DNA from: an uncultured Oscillospiraceae bacterium
Lineage (GTDB): Bacteria > Bacillota > Clostridia > Oscillospirales > Oscillospiraceae
Length of the DNA: 64,000 nt
Assembly: GCA_934573735.1 (NCBI GenBank)
Contig: CAKTMC010000008.1
Location: forward strand, 26,182 to 90,181
Direction of reading: 5' to 3'
Shown in pieces: positions 52,107-61,080 of this stretch. The notes under the pieces are model-generated. The model had not been told where the DNA came from and ran no database searches. It saw only the letters and a program-made list of their open reading frames with translations. How positions within the stretch are numbered: the stretch's first letter is position 1; every line of letters starts with the position of its first letter. Made by a program: the position numbers and the translations under genes.

Positions 52107-52370
52107 GTGAGAGCAGAATATACAAAGATATTGAAGAGCCTCTTTTGCGAAAGCCTTTCTGAGTGTCAGGAAGCTCAGCAGCTTACGTTAGATAAGATGG
52201 CAGAGCATTTGGAAATGTCGACCCGAAGCTATGCAGACTTGAAAAATGGCAATAACGGATGCAGCGGACTAACACTGGCGTTGTTCCTAATCTATGTGTG
52301 CCCGGATGCATCTGAATTTCTCAGAAAGCTCCGCGATGCGATTGAAGCCAGCGGCAATAAAGCCGCATAA
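52107..52370 (+). CDS. Small XRE-type helix-turn-helix protein
   Basis: An 87-residue protein starting with GTG behind CAGGAG. Residues about 22-62 fit a Cro/CI-like helix-turn-helix (LTLDKMAEHLEMSTRSYADL followed by K-N-G), with hydrophobic C-terminal helices. Such single-domain XRE proteins are frequent in clostridial mobile DNA. The zinc-ribbon gene starts 37 bases downstream on the same strand. Regulatory targets are unknown. Confidence 0.7.
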   Translation: MRAEYTKILKSLFCESLSECQEAQQLTLDKMAEHLEMSTRSYADLKNGNNGCSGLTLALFLIYVCPDASEFLRKLRDAIEASGNKAA

Positions 52371-52407
52371 ATTTTCTGCACTTACTGCATATAGCTATCG
52401 GGTTCCT

Positions 52408-52587
52408 ATGAGAGTGAAAAAGATACTTAAGATTCCAAATGGCGATATTTTCCCGATTTGTCCAAGATGTCTTCGAACGTTAGATAGAGATTATCAGCGG
52501 TTTTGTGACCGATGCGGTCAGCATCTTTCGTGGCAGCTTTATGATTTTGCTGTTGTCGTGAAATGGTCACCGGCGTCAAAGCATTAG
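52408..52587 (+). CDS. Small zinc-ribbon protein
   Basis: A 59-residue protein with two C-x2-C knuckles 13 residues apart (C-P-R-C and C-D-R-C), the pattern of a zinc ribbon. The ATG at 52408 is assumed; the frame extends to 52294 inside the XRE gene. The ribosome site is poor, so coupling to the XRE gene is likely. Function unknown. Confidence 0.55.
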   Translation: MRVKKILKIPNGDIFPICPRCLRTLDRDYQRFCDRCGQHLSWQLYDFAVVVKWSPASKH

Positions 52588-52720
52588 GTAAATATATGCA
52601 TAGTTAGGTATCCTTTCTCAAAATCCGTTTCACGGTGAAACAAATCAAGCTTACTTGGCAGAAGGACGATAAACTCGCCCTTCTTTATGCCATGGTCATT
52701 ATTGTGTGCTGCTATCATAT

Positions 52721-53038
52721 CTATGAATTCCGCGTTGCTGGGGGCGTGGGTGAGCACCCTGCCCGCGCAATCTCGTTCAGCGCGTCTCTGTCTCCATGTG
52801 CCCAGCAGGTGCCGAACAGCGTGCGCAGGGCATATTCTACCGAGTGCGGTTTTACACCGAAGTGCTTTGCCGTTTCGGGATATAACCGTTTCGTTATTAG
52901 CTGGATACTTTCGCCGGAGCTTATGACCTGCTCTATCATGTATACTGCATAGTCGAAACCGGTGTATCGACCGGACGCCCCAAGACTTCTGAGGATCCGG
53001 TCAGCGGTGATTGGAATCTCCTTCTTATCTATGATACC
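52721..53038 (-). pseudogene. Spo0A C-terminal domain fragment
   Basis: The frame reads a Spo0A-C domain: A-D-R-I-L-R-S-L-G-A-S-G-R-Y, then Y-M-I-E-Q-V-I, and I-T-K-R-L-Y-P-E-T-A-K-H-F, the recognition-helix region of the sporulation master regulator. The receiver domain and a start codon are absent: upstream of about 53038 the frame stays open for 50 bases more but has no ATG, GTG or TTG. The tail (C-S-P-T-P-P-A-T-R-N-S) departs from Spo0A. It may be a decayed paralogue, or a small DNA-binding protein with a non-standard start. Confidence 0.65.
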
Positions 53039-53246
53039 GAAAAGCCAGAAAAGGAGGAGAACGGCAACGCGAAAACAGGTCGTGAGGCTTGCGCAGAGTT
53101 ATTGCTCGGCTTCTAAGTAAGAGCACATAAATGTTCTATGACCCCTTTAATGTGATTAAATTATACTATAAATATGGGCAGTTTTGTTCAACAGTGCATC
53201 GTATAGTATCGTCACGTTTTATGTGATAGATGTCGAGAACCATAAC

Positions 53247-53278
53247 ATTAAAAACCCCTGCAACGTACATTGCAGGGG
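53247..53278 (-). terminator. Terminator of agrDB
   Basis: A perfect 9-base stem CCCCTGCAA/TTGCAGGGG with a 6-base loop, followed on the minus strand by TTTTTAATG. It lies 130 bases beyond the agrB stop; nothing gene-like lies between. Confidence 0.8.
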
Positions 53279-53406
53279 AGCGGAGGCCGTAATTCTGTTG
53301 ATATAAGGAATGAGAAGTTCGTTTTGGCTCCCCTGCATGAGATATGCCGGAACCCAAAAATAAATATGAGGTTGTGTTATGCGGATTAAGAGCTTTAATT
53401 ATAAAG

Positions 53407-53991
53407 TCAGGTAGCGCTGCGTTTTCTGGTAAACAGACAGGGAAGTTGCAGCAGTGCTGTAATAATGATACCGGCTCCGACGGGAACGGAAAACCGCCAC
53501 TGCTTCACGCATGTCAGGATTACATATATGGCCAAGAACACGATAACCATTACTCTTGCCACTGTCCTGAACGTGACAGTTTCCTTTTCACTGAGCTTCC
53601 GGGCTTCATTATCAATCGGGCTGCATAAGAAAATCTGTATTGCGGCAATCACCACGCCGCCCGTAAACAGAGGAATCTGTGCACTTATCGTAACGAATTT
53701 GACTATGAATATGAAGAGCGAAAGAAGCGCCGTCGAGGACACGAAACACACAGCCGACGAATTGAGATGGAACCCGCCGCTGAACTTTCTGATAAGCATG
53801 AACGGGATGACCATTAGAATCCCCTCGATAACCATGTTGACAGCACACCCGATGATTATTACAAGGCAAAGCGGCAGTAAACTGAACAGAAAGCTGTATG
53901 CTGCATATTCGTACAGTTCTTTGTCATCCTCAGAAATGGCTCCTGTTTTCAGGAGCCATTTTGAGATCGCTATTGATGCTTTCCTTATCAT
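53407..53991 (-). CDS. agrB: AgrB-like peptide-processing membrane protease
   Basis: A 194-residue AgrB protein. It has four to six membrane helices and the catalytic pair His75 and Cys82 in K-F-S-G-G-F-H-L-N-S-S-A-V-C, matching His77/Cys84 of Staphylococcus aureus AgrB. AgrB removes the C-terminal tail of the AgrD peptide and closes the thiolactone ring. It overlaps agrD by ATGA, so the two are translated together. No AgrC kinase or AgrA regulator gene lies in the window. Confidence 0.92.
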   Translation of the reverse strand: MIRKASIAISKWLLKTGAISEDDKELYEYAAYSFLFSLLPLCLVIIIGCAVNMVIEGILMVIPFMLIRKFSGGFHLNSSAVCFVSSTALLSLFIFIVKFVTISAQIPLFTGGVVIAAIQIFLCSPIDNEARKLSEKETVTFRTVARVMVIVFLAIYVILTCVKQWRFSVPVGAGIIITALLQLPCLFTRKRSAT

Positions 53992-54143
53992 TTTACCCGA
54001 CTGAAGCGCTCAAGAGCCTTCGGAGCCTCCGGCTGATAAACCATCCAGCAGGAGTTCGTGTTTGCGCAAACGAACAGAATTGCATTCAGTACGATCGCCG
54101 CAAAAGCCGCAACAGAATAGTACATGGATCTGATTTTAGTCAT
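53988..54143 (-). CDS. agrD: AgrD-like cyclic autoinducer peptide precursor
   Basis: A 51-residue peptide. An amphipathic, hydrophobic N-terminal helix (residues 5-25) leads to A-N-T-N-S-C-W-M-V-Y and then Q-P-E-A-P-K-A-L, which fits the clostridial AgrD pattern (Cys, four residues, Q-P-x-x-P-x-x-L). The predicted signal is a five-residue thiolactone ring, Cys32 to Tyr36, with a short N-terminal tail. AAGGAGG stands seven bases before the ATG. The stop overlaps the agrB start (ATGA). The gene is short enough to be overlooked by ordinary gene calling. The peptide class is clear; the mature ends are inferred. Confidence 0.88.
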   Translation of the reverse strand: MTKIRSMYYSVAAFAAIVLNAILFVCANTNSCWMVYQPEAPKALERFSRVK

Positions 54144-54185
54144 ATGTTTGACCTCCTTTTGAATCTCTCCTCGTGGGATATGCTA

Positions 54186-54273
54186 ATTATAAATTCATGT
54201 TCTTTAGATTTCTACGGCTTCAGCGCTAAATGCAATTTTCTGGGCAAAAACGGGGTAATAGAGGCAAAAAACG
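54186..54273 (-). promoter_or_regulatory. Promoter region of agrDB with upstream direct repeats
   Basis: On the minus strand TATAAT lies at 54186-54191 with a poor -35 region. Upstream are two direct repeats, GGCAAAAACGG (54242-54252) and GGCAAAAAACGG (54262-54273) on the plus strand, 20-21 bases apart. LytTR regulators such as AgrA bind direct repeats with about two helical turns between them, so this may be the response site. Confidence 0.4.
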
Positions 54274-54574
54274 GCCAAATTGTCATATATGGCAAAATTG
54301 TTTTGAAATATATTGCAGCATATTCTGCTGATTTAGGCGGAATATAATTTACTTCCTCTTTCCCCATTTCCGCGATTTGTTTTACCTTGTCCAATGGCTC
54401 ATTTGCAAAAAGGCGAAATCCGCGCAGTTTTGGGCAGAGATATGATTTTAAGTCAAAGCGTATATAGCACAAGGCCGCAGGAAAATTCTGCGGCCTTGTG
54501 CTGCGAAGTTAAATTTTTAATTGCATATCCGTTCAGAACTAATTTTTTCGTGAAAACTTCTCGATGATTTCCTT
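54274..54574. other. AT-rich interval between agrDB and the Rhs remnants
   Basis: No secure gene. A minus-strand frame (54212-54472) could encode 86 residues but has no good ribosome site and would cover the direct repeats. A hairpin AAGGCCGCAG/CTGCGGCCTT with a 10-base spacer lies at about 54471-54497 and looks like a terminator for either strand. Confidence 0.4.
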
Positions 54575-54772
54575 AGCACTGCTTGAGCAGGTGTACTCCG
54601 CCCGGCTGAGAATATTGCTGCCGTTACGTAGGCGCAGTTCCACGACTTTCCCGCCGCCGCGTTCTTCTCCCATACCAGCTGGCCGAGATCGTCATACTCA
54701 TATGTCGGTGTCTTCCCGTCAATCCCGGCGGTCGCTATGTTGCCGTTGGCGTCGTAGGTGTAGGTAAAGTCC
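54575..54772 (-). pseudogene. Rhs YD-repeat fragment, frameshifted
   Basis: On the minus strand this reads T-Y-T-Y-D-A-N-G-N-I-A, then Y-E-Y-D-D-L-G-Q-L-V-W-E-K-N, then shifts frame in the next repeat near 54625. It matches the Rhs core at about 60268-60440 and is the leftmost, most decayed copy. Both ends are abrupt. Confidence 0.75.
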
Positions 54773-54779
54773 TATGTGT

Positions 54780-55409
54780 TTATTTATTCAACCGGCGTTC
54801 TTTTCTTGTCATCACGCCGTCAAGTATGCAGAAATTCTGGTCAAATTCATCACGTATATCAGCGGGGAAGTACTGCCGTATTTCAGAGTACGTTTTCGCT
54901 CCACATTGAAACATTGCGAGCGTCCCACGGTTTTTCAGGAGCGCTTTTCCTATTCCACTGCCTACAAGCTGAATTTTTGTAAAACCGTTCATTTCCTTTT
55001 GCATCAGGTGACGTGTCGAAAAGCACAACCAATAAATTCTGTTGGGATTCTTAATCGACACTTCAAAACCAAGCATATCCCAGTGAACAATATTATCCCA
55101 ATAAATAAGATACTTCTTGTGACGAATGTACATTGTTATTCCCTCCTCAGAAACGGAGAAACGAAACGATGGCACGTCGAAGAGCAGAACCACAACAAAT
55201 GCCAGCACACATATACATCCAATTGTGTAAAAGATAGGAAGGAGCCTCAATGCATCAGGAGTTGCCCCAAAGTACATTGCAAGTTTCCACAGCGGTGTCA
55301 CGAAAAAAAACAGACTGCAAATGCCTAAAATAGCCATATTTATATGGTGCCTAGACACAACGTATTTCTTCGGCACGTTTTCTTTGTTGTAATTAAGAAA
55401 CCATTTCAT
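54780..55409 (-). CDS. Membrane protein with PH-like domain, putative Rhs immunity protein 1
   Basis: A 209-residue protein. Two membrane helices (about residues 25-43 and 58-80) are followed by a beta-rich segment with the pattern F-S-V-S-E-E-G-I-T-M-Y and Y-W-D-N-I-V-H-W, typical of small bacterial PH-like domains. Its start lies 17 bases inside the end of the Rhs module at 55393, the usual position of an immunity gene. No known immunity family is recognised. The mature gene is intact. Confidence 0.7.
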   Translation of the reverse strand: MKWFLNYNKENVPKKYVVSRHHINMAILGICSLFFFVTPLWKLAMYFGATPDALRLLPIFYTIGCICVLAFVVVLLFDVPSFRFSVSEEGITMYIRHKKYLIYWDNIVHWDMLGFEVSIKNPNRIYWLCFSTRHLMQKEMNGFTKIQLVGSGIGKALLKNRGTLAMFQCGAKTYSEIRQYFPADIRDEFDQNFCILDGVMTRKERRLNK

Positions 55410-56556
55410 ACGAAAGCCCCCCTATTGCCGAAAGATGCGTTGCTTGGAACACAGACATTACGTCATATCCAATTTCTTTTACGCCCTTTACCACCGTCGC
55501 TTTTGTTGTTCCCTGAAAGGCATTCTGCATTGCTTCTTTAAAACCGTTTGATTGCGGCAGTGAATTGGTCTGCACATATTTCATCAATGTGCCGATGCCA
55601 AAAGAAAGTAGGTTTACGCCACCCGAAATTATTGCGCGTTTTATTACTCCAGCATCCATATTAAAATTTTTACCTGAAATGATGGCACTAGTAACCTCTC
55701 CAGCTACACTTCCGAGAGCCCCACTTAGGAATGCAATTCCAATTGCTGCAATACCGCCTGTTGCCACGGTAACAATAGCAATATCAACGCCCACACCGAC
55801 AATAGCGCCGGACACTGCCCCCTGCGCAGCAGCTGCGAGAACATTTTCGCCTTTTATGAGTGCCGAAACTGCGCCGACTGCTGCGCCTACAACGCCGCCA
55901 ATCAACCAATTTCCAAACTTCCCTTCAGTGTCACCAACGCAGGCAGGATTGTTGAGACAATATGCAAACATATTTGTACCCAGAATGCCTTGACCGGTGC
56001 TTGTGACTTCGTCGCTACTTATAAACCTGCCGACTTCTGGATCATAGTACCGAGACTTGAGATAATACAAACTGGTCTCGGCATCATAGAAGTAGCCTCT
56101 ATACCGCAGCGGGTTTACATCTGCCATATCACCCGACGAAGTAAGCAGTTTACCCCACGCGTCGTAGGTGTATGTGGCCGCTTCAGTGCCGTCGGCGGTT
56201 ATGACCTTGAGAATATCACCCTGAAGGTTCTTGACGTAGAAGTATTCGGTGTCAGCGCCGTTCGCGGTTCTGGTGAAGCCTATCACATCGCCTGTGCTGT
56301 CATAGTGGAAGTACAGGGTGTATGCATCGGTAATGTCCGCGGCCAGCTTGCTGCCCTGCCAGACGTAGCTGTGAGTCACGCCGTTGACGGTTTTGCTCGT
56401 GCGCAGACCGGACTCGTTATAGGCAAAGCTCAGCGTGTTGCTGCCTTAGGATTTGGCCGTCTTGCTGTTGCCGTTGATGCGCAGATATGTTGTCAGAGGA
56501 AACTATGCCGGGTTCTGGATGTAGGAGAAGGTCAAAGTGTCGCGGCTGCCAGAGAC
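55393..56556 (-). pseudogene. Rhs C-terminal module 1 (core end plus toxin region)
   Basis: The frame is open from 56445 to 55393. It contains the Rhs core end (Y-V-W-Q-G-S-K-L, R-Y-R-G-Y-F-Y-D-A-E-T-S-L-Y-Y, Y-D-P-E-V-G-R-F-I-S) and the C-terminal variable region of about 190 residues, which is glycine/alanine-rich with membrane-inserting helices and no recognised toxin motif. From 56446 to 56556 it is a patchwork of other Rhs pieces with stop codons (a TAA at 56446-56448), so there is no intact start. The core part is a near copy of 57608-58383 and 59588-60070. It looks like an orphan rhs-CT cassette. Confidence 0.8.
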
Positions 56557-56561
56557 ATTAT

Positions 56562-56960
56562 TCATGTTTTGTAATATAGTCTCATTGCTTCTTCCGCTTT
56601 TCTACACAGTTCAAAGAAATGGTTTGATCTGGCAGGCTGGTACGGGTCATCCAATGTTACGATTTCTATAGATGGGCGACAGAATCGATTACTTCGCTCC
56701 AACCTGTCTATTTCATCCCAACTATACGCCCAAATCTGTTTTCCTGACTTTTTGCATACTATGCCATTTTCGTTTATTGTAATCAACTCATTGTTTTGAA
56801 TTGGAACTTCAAAAATTGCTATTATAAACACTATTACGCTAAAAAAGCAAATCCACATCCCGCTAATGCGGAACAGAGTTGCTGACAACATAGCAAAAAA
56901 AGCGCTTGAAATTTCAAATGCTCGGGTTGTTAATGCCATCTTTCTGAAGGTCATCCACAT
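56562..56960 (-). CDS. Small membrane protein with PH-like domain, putative immunity protein 2
   Basis: A 132-residue protein. Two close membrane helices (about residues 14-50) are followed by I-T-I-N-E-N-G-I-V-C and W-A-Y-S-W-D-E-I-D-R-L-E-R, the same architecture as the protein at 54780 though the sequences differ. AAGGTGG precedes the ATG. It starts 19 bases after the Rhs module 2 stop, so an immunity role is inferred from position. Confidence 0.65.
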   Translation of the reverse strand: MWMTFRKMALTTRAFEISSAFFAMLSATLFRISGMWICFFSVIVFIIAIFEVPIQNNELITINENGIVCKKSGKQIWAYSWDEIDRLERSNRFCRPSIEIVTLDDPYQPARSNHFFELCRKAEEAMRLYYKT

Positions 56961-56979
56961 TCACCACCTTGTCTTTTTA

Positions 56980-58407
56980 TTACCATGGAATACGAACATT
57001 AGACAAATTCCCCAGAAAGTCACATGCCCCTTCTGAAAAATATGTCCATCCTGCAGTTATAGCATCCGCTAACGCCTTTGTGGTGGTGCTAATTGCAGGC
57101 ATCTGTCTGAGTGCCTCGCCAACTGCTGAAAAGCATCCTGCAACAGTATTGGCTACACCTGTCAATGCAGCAGCAGTATACTGCAGATTTGAAAAAGGTT
57201 TTTTCCCGTCAACCAAGTTGGAAACCACTTGTCCTGCAACTGCCCCTCCAAATCCTGACCCAAAGGAAGCCGCTATGGATAACGACAAATTGGAAAGGCA
57301 AGCGGTTCCCACTGAATTGGTGGCCATCATATAAGCTTGTCCTGCATACCCTGCTCCAAATCCACAAGCTGCCCCCATAACAAGTCCGCCTGTCCATCCT
57401 GCATCAGAAGAATATCCGGAATTTTCGGCAGTATAGCTACCAATAATAGAGTTTGCTCCTGCGCAGAGCAAAGTTCCTCCCCAAAAGCCACCTACACCTG
57501 TACTAATTAAAACAATTCCTCCAACTACCATGGCTCCGCTAATAGCCCACTGCCACGGCTTAGGTTCACAACCATTGATATCTGTGAACATCATCGGATT
57601 GTTGAGGCAATACGCAAACATATTTGCGCCGAGGATACCTTGGCCGGTGCTTGCAACTTTGTCGCTGCTTATGAACCTGCCAACTTCGGGGTCATAGTAT
57701 CTACTCTGGAGATAGTACAGGTTTGTTTCTGCGTCGTAGTAATAGCCCCTGTAGCGCAGCGGGTTTATGTCGGCGAGATTGCCAGTGGATGTGAGAACTC
57801 TGCCCCACGCGTCGTAAGTGTATGTGGCCGCTTCAGTGCCGGTTGCGGTTATGACCTTGAGAATATCACCCTGAAGGTTCTTGACGTAGAAGTATTCTGT
57901 GTCAGTGCCGTTTGCAGTTCGGGTGAAGCCTATGACCTCTCCGGAGGAATCATAGTGGAAGTAAAGGGCGTAGGCGTCGGTTATGTCCGCCGCTAGCTTG
58001 CTGCCCTGCCAGACGTAGCTGTGAGCTACGCCGTTGACGGTTTTGCTCGTACGCAGACCGGACTCGTTATAGATAAAGTTCAGCGTGTCGCTGCCATTTG
58101 TCATAGAGGCCAGTTGTCTGCCGCCCTGCCAGCTCATCGTCCAGCCGCGGTAGCTAAGCGGGTTGCCTATGCCGTCGTAAGTTATCTCCTCGCCGTCATA
58201 CGCGGTCAGCAGGTCTCCCCATTCCGCGTCACCGTAGGTATAGGAAGTAGTCGTTCCGCTGCCGCTGACTGTGCCGCTGCCAGAGCAGGTGTACTCCGTG
58301 CGGCTGAGGATATTGCCGCCGTTGTCGTATGTGTAGTTCCACGCCTTTCCCGCCGTCGCGTTCTTCTCCCATACCAACTGGCATAAAACGATATAATTGC
58401 ATCCCAC
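56980..58407 (-). pseudogene. Rhs C-terminal module 2 (core end plus toxin region)
   Basis: The frame spans 475 residues. Rhs homology begins abruptly at 58383, inside Q-L-V-W-E-K-N; a chance ATG at 58407 lies in unrelated DNA. The core end is complete (Y-D-P-E-V-G-R-F-I-S-S-D). The variable part from about residue 275 is a glycine-rich, membrane-type region (G-G-I-V-L-I-S-T-G-V-G-G and similar) without a recognised toxin motif, distinct from that of module 1. It lacks everything needed for export and wrapping of the toxin, so it can act only after recombination with a full rhs gene, or not at all. Confidence 0.8.
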
Positions 58408-58523
58408 ACCTGTGTTTCAAAAGAAGGAGCAAATCTCTGTGTAGATTTCTATTCATCAATCGTGAGATTAGAAGCATGGACTCACGGGAAGGTTAGTGGT
58501 TCGCATAATGCCCAAAAAATAAA

Positions 58524-59000
58524 TTACGACTTACCGCCCCCCGATGACATTGCCGTTTCAATAGTTTTAAAGAAAGCCATATCTTCGTTAGTCGGATTTA
58601 TTATAGTCATATCGTGTTCATGGGTTGTAGCATACATCCACGGCTTCCCATCACGGTAAAAGCAAATATCTTCCGGCAAATCTTCTCGATATACAAACAG
58701 GTTTGGACTCTCGTTCAACCAATTTCTCGTTGATTTTACCATACGATAAATATTCAGAACCATATGATTTGCAGATGTTTTTGTTCCGGGCCAGCTTTTT
58801 ACCCCTACAACCTGTTTTATAAGATAGTCAGATATTGAATTTAGAATTTCATCATGCTTGCATTTTGGCGGGACTATGCTGAAAGGTTTAACTTGCTCTG
58901 TAACAACCGAAAAACTATCAGATGTTTTTGCGGCATAACGAATAATTGTTCTATAATTTTCAGTTAATACATTGTAGCCTATCTTGGCTTTTTTACACAT
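58524..59000 (-). CDS. Putative Rhs immunity protein 3
   Basis: A 158-residue soluble protein starting M-C-K-K-A-K-I-G-Y at 59000, eight bases inside the end of Rhs module 3, with AAAGGAGG upstream. It has no membrane helix or known motif. It contains I-P-P-K-C-K-H-D and a conserved-looking D-I-C-F-Y-R-D-G-K-P-W. Its tight overlap with the toxin module is the reason for the immunity call; the family is not recognised. A longer form from 59063 would start inside the toxin gene. Confidence 0.65.
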   Translation of the reverse strand: MCKKAKIGYNVLTENYRTIIRYAAKTSDSFSVVTEQVKPFSIVPPKCKHDEILNSISDYLIKQVVGVKSWPGTKTSANHMVLNIYRMVKSTRNWLNESPNLFVYREDLPEDICFYRDGKPWMYATTHEHDMTIINPTNEDMAFFKTIETAMSSGGGKS

Positions 59001-61047
59001 AGAAAATATGCCCTCCTTTGTGCCCACCGGCATGATAATGACTCCAGAAACCAATATTATCATATTCAGCTCCGTGAATCTCTTTCCTTACATAAGGGTT
59101 TCCTTGTCCAACCGCAATTGCTAATTTATAAGCATTATGACGGGAATCGGCAAAAACACTTCCGCCGGATTTTACATAAGCAATAGCTTGAAAATACTGA
59201 AGTGGTTGCGCAGGGATATATGTACCTCGGTTGCCGCCATAATCTATGTAAAGTGCAACCCAATAATGAATCCGGGGGTCACTTTTTTTGATTTTTTCTC
59301 GCGTTTTGTCTTGTGATTTTTCTAGCGAACTGTCGGTTGTTGTTTTAGCTGAAGGTATAGCGGCTGTCCCAATATTAGCAGTGCTATGTTGACTATTATA
59401 TTCGTTTATATTGTCAACTACATAGTCGGCTGCAGTGTATACCAAGTATACGACCGCAACAACTGCTACCACAGCCGCGACAGCAATGACTGCAGTTGAT
59501 ACTATTGAAGCAAGAGTAGTACCCACCGGTAGAATAACAAGCTCACTTATAGTACCAGAGAAATCCGCATAAATTATCGGATTGTTATCACAATAAGTAA
59601 ACATGTTTGCGCCAAGGATGCCTTGGCCGGTGCTTGCATATGCGTCTGGGTTTATGAACCTGCTGACTTCCGGGTCATAATACCGAGACTTGAGGTAGTA
59701 CAGGCCAGTTTCGGTATCGTAGTAATAACCACGATAGCGGATGGGATTGGCCTCAGCCATGTCGCCCGCCGAAGTGAGTAGCTTACCCCACGCGTCGTAA
59801 GTGTAGGCGGCAGCTTCTGTGCCGGTTGCGGTTATGACCTTGAGAATATCCCCCTGAAGGTTCTTGACGTAGAAGTATTCTGTGTCAGTGCCACTCGCGG
59901 TTCGGGTGAAGCCTATCACATCGCCGGAAGAATCGTAGTGGAAATACAGCGCGTAGGCATCAGTAATGTCCGCGGCAAGCTTTGAACCCTGCCAGACGTA
60001 GCTGTGAGCTACGCCGTTAACAGTCTTGCTTGTGCGCAGGCCGGACTCATTGTAGGCGAAGCTCAGTGTGTCGCTGCCTTTGGTCATGGAGGCCAGCTGT
60101 CTGCCGCCCTGCCAAGACATAGTCCAACCGCGGTAGCTCAAGGGGTTGCCTATGCCGTCGTATGTTATCTCCTCGCCGTTGTACGCGGTCAGCAGGTCGC
60201 CCCATTCAGCGTCGCCGTAGGTGTAGGAAGTAGTCGTTCCGCTGCCGCTGACCGTGCCGTTGCCAGAGCAGGCGTACTCTGTGCGGCTGAGGATATTGCC
60301 GCCGTTGTCGTAGGTGTAATTCCACGCTTTTCCCGCCGTCGCATTCTTTTCCCATACCAGCTGGCCGAGATCGTCATACTCATATGTTACGGTCTGGTCG
60401 CCGGAGACGGAGAGTATATTCCCGTTGGCGTCGTAAGTGTAGTTGAAGTTTGCGGTCTTGCCGCCGTAGGAATTGGTGACAGACTTGACCTGAGTGGTGG
60501 TATATGTGCTGTCAACGTCGCGGTAGGCGTAGCCGGTGCCGAGAACGGTGCTGCTGCCGTTCTTGACCGTCGTCCCGGAGCTGCGGCCATGGCCGTCATA
60601 GGTTACCTGCTTGGTGACGTCACCGTAGCCGAAGGAGGTCGGACGGCTGTCATCGTCATAGGCGTATGTATAGCTGAAGCTCTTGCCGCCTATGCTCTCG
60701 GTCAGCGCCGTGACATTGTCCTTTGCATCATATGTCCAGCTGAAATCATGGAGAACAACATTGTCGCCGTCAGTCTCGACCACGCGGATAAGCCGGTCGG
60801 AACTGTCGTACAGATAGTTCTCGGACGATAGCAGAGCCCCGCCGGTTACTGCCCCGTCTGCTATCGTGACGGACTTCATCTCGATACGGACAAGCTTTCC
60901 TTTGCCGTTATAGGTGTAGTAGAAGCCTATGCCCTCGTTGTCCGAGCAGTTCGTGAACCGACTGGTGAGGGTGTCCATATTGTCGTAGAAATACTTCCAG
61001 TAGTCCCCGTTGCCGTAGGTCTGAGAGGAAAGCGTCCAATATCTTAG
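58993..61047 (-). pseudogene. Rhs core with C-terminal toxin module 3
   Basis: About 680 residues. More than 20 YD-type repeats run from S-Q-T-Y-G-N-G-D-Y-W (near 61033) to the core end Y-D-P-E-V-S-R-F-I-N-P-D, then a hydrophobic Ala/Val helix and a soluble tip of about 110 residues ending in W-S-H-Y-H-A-G-G-H-K-G-G-H-I-F-Y-V, a His-rich cluster that could bind metal as in nuclease-type tips. A stop codon (61048-61050) closes the frame upstream, so the N-terminal half with signal and early repeats is missing; it may once have been continuous with the fragment at 61912. An ATG at 60978 could still start a shortened protein. Confidence 0.8.
59588..60440 (-). repeat. Rhs core repeat, reference copy
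   Basis: This stretch recurs as direct repeats at 57608-58383 and 55963-56444 with high identity, and in part at 54575-54772. Shared unbroken blocks include GACCTTGAGAATATCxCCCTGAAGGTTCTTG. The copies are substrates for homologous recombination between modules. Confidence 0.85.
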
Positions 61048-61080
61048 TTACATTACCTTACATATCAGCATTTAAGACTC

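Noticed and set aside
52584..52718. 44-residue minus-strand frame downstream of the Spo0A-C fragment (M-I-A-A-H-N-N-D-H-G)
   Set aside because: No ribosome site and no family recognised; it may be real, but the support is too weak to annotate.
52960..53118. Plus-strand frame reading E-D-P-V-S-G-D-W-N-L-L-L-I-Y-D-T-E-K
   Set aside because: It looks protein-like but lies antisense to the much clearer Spo0A-C sequence and has no start.
54212..54472. 86-residue minus-strand frame upstream of agrD
   Set aside because: Poor start context and no recognisable features; composition matches the AT-rich spacer. It was kept as a caveat for the direct-repeat finding.
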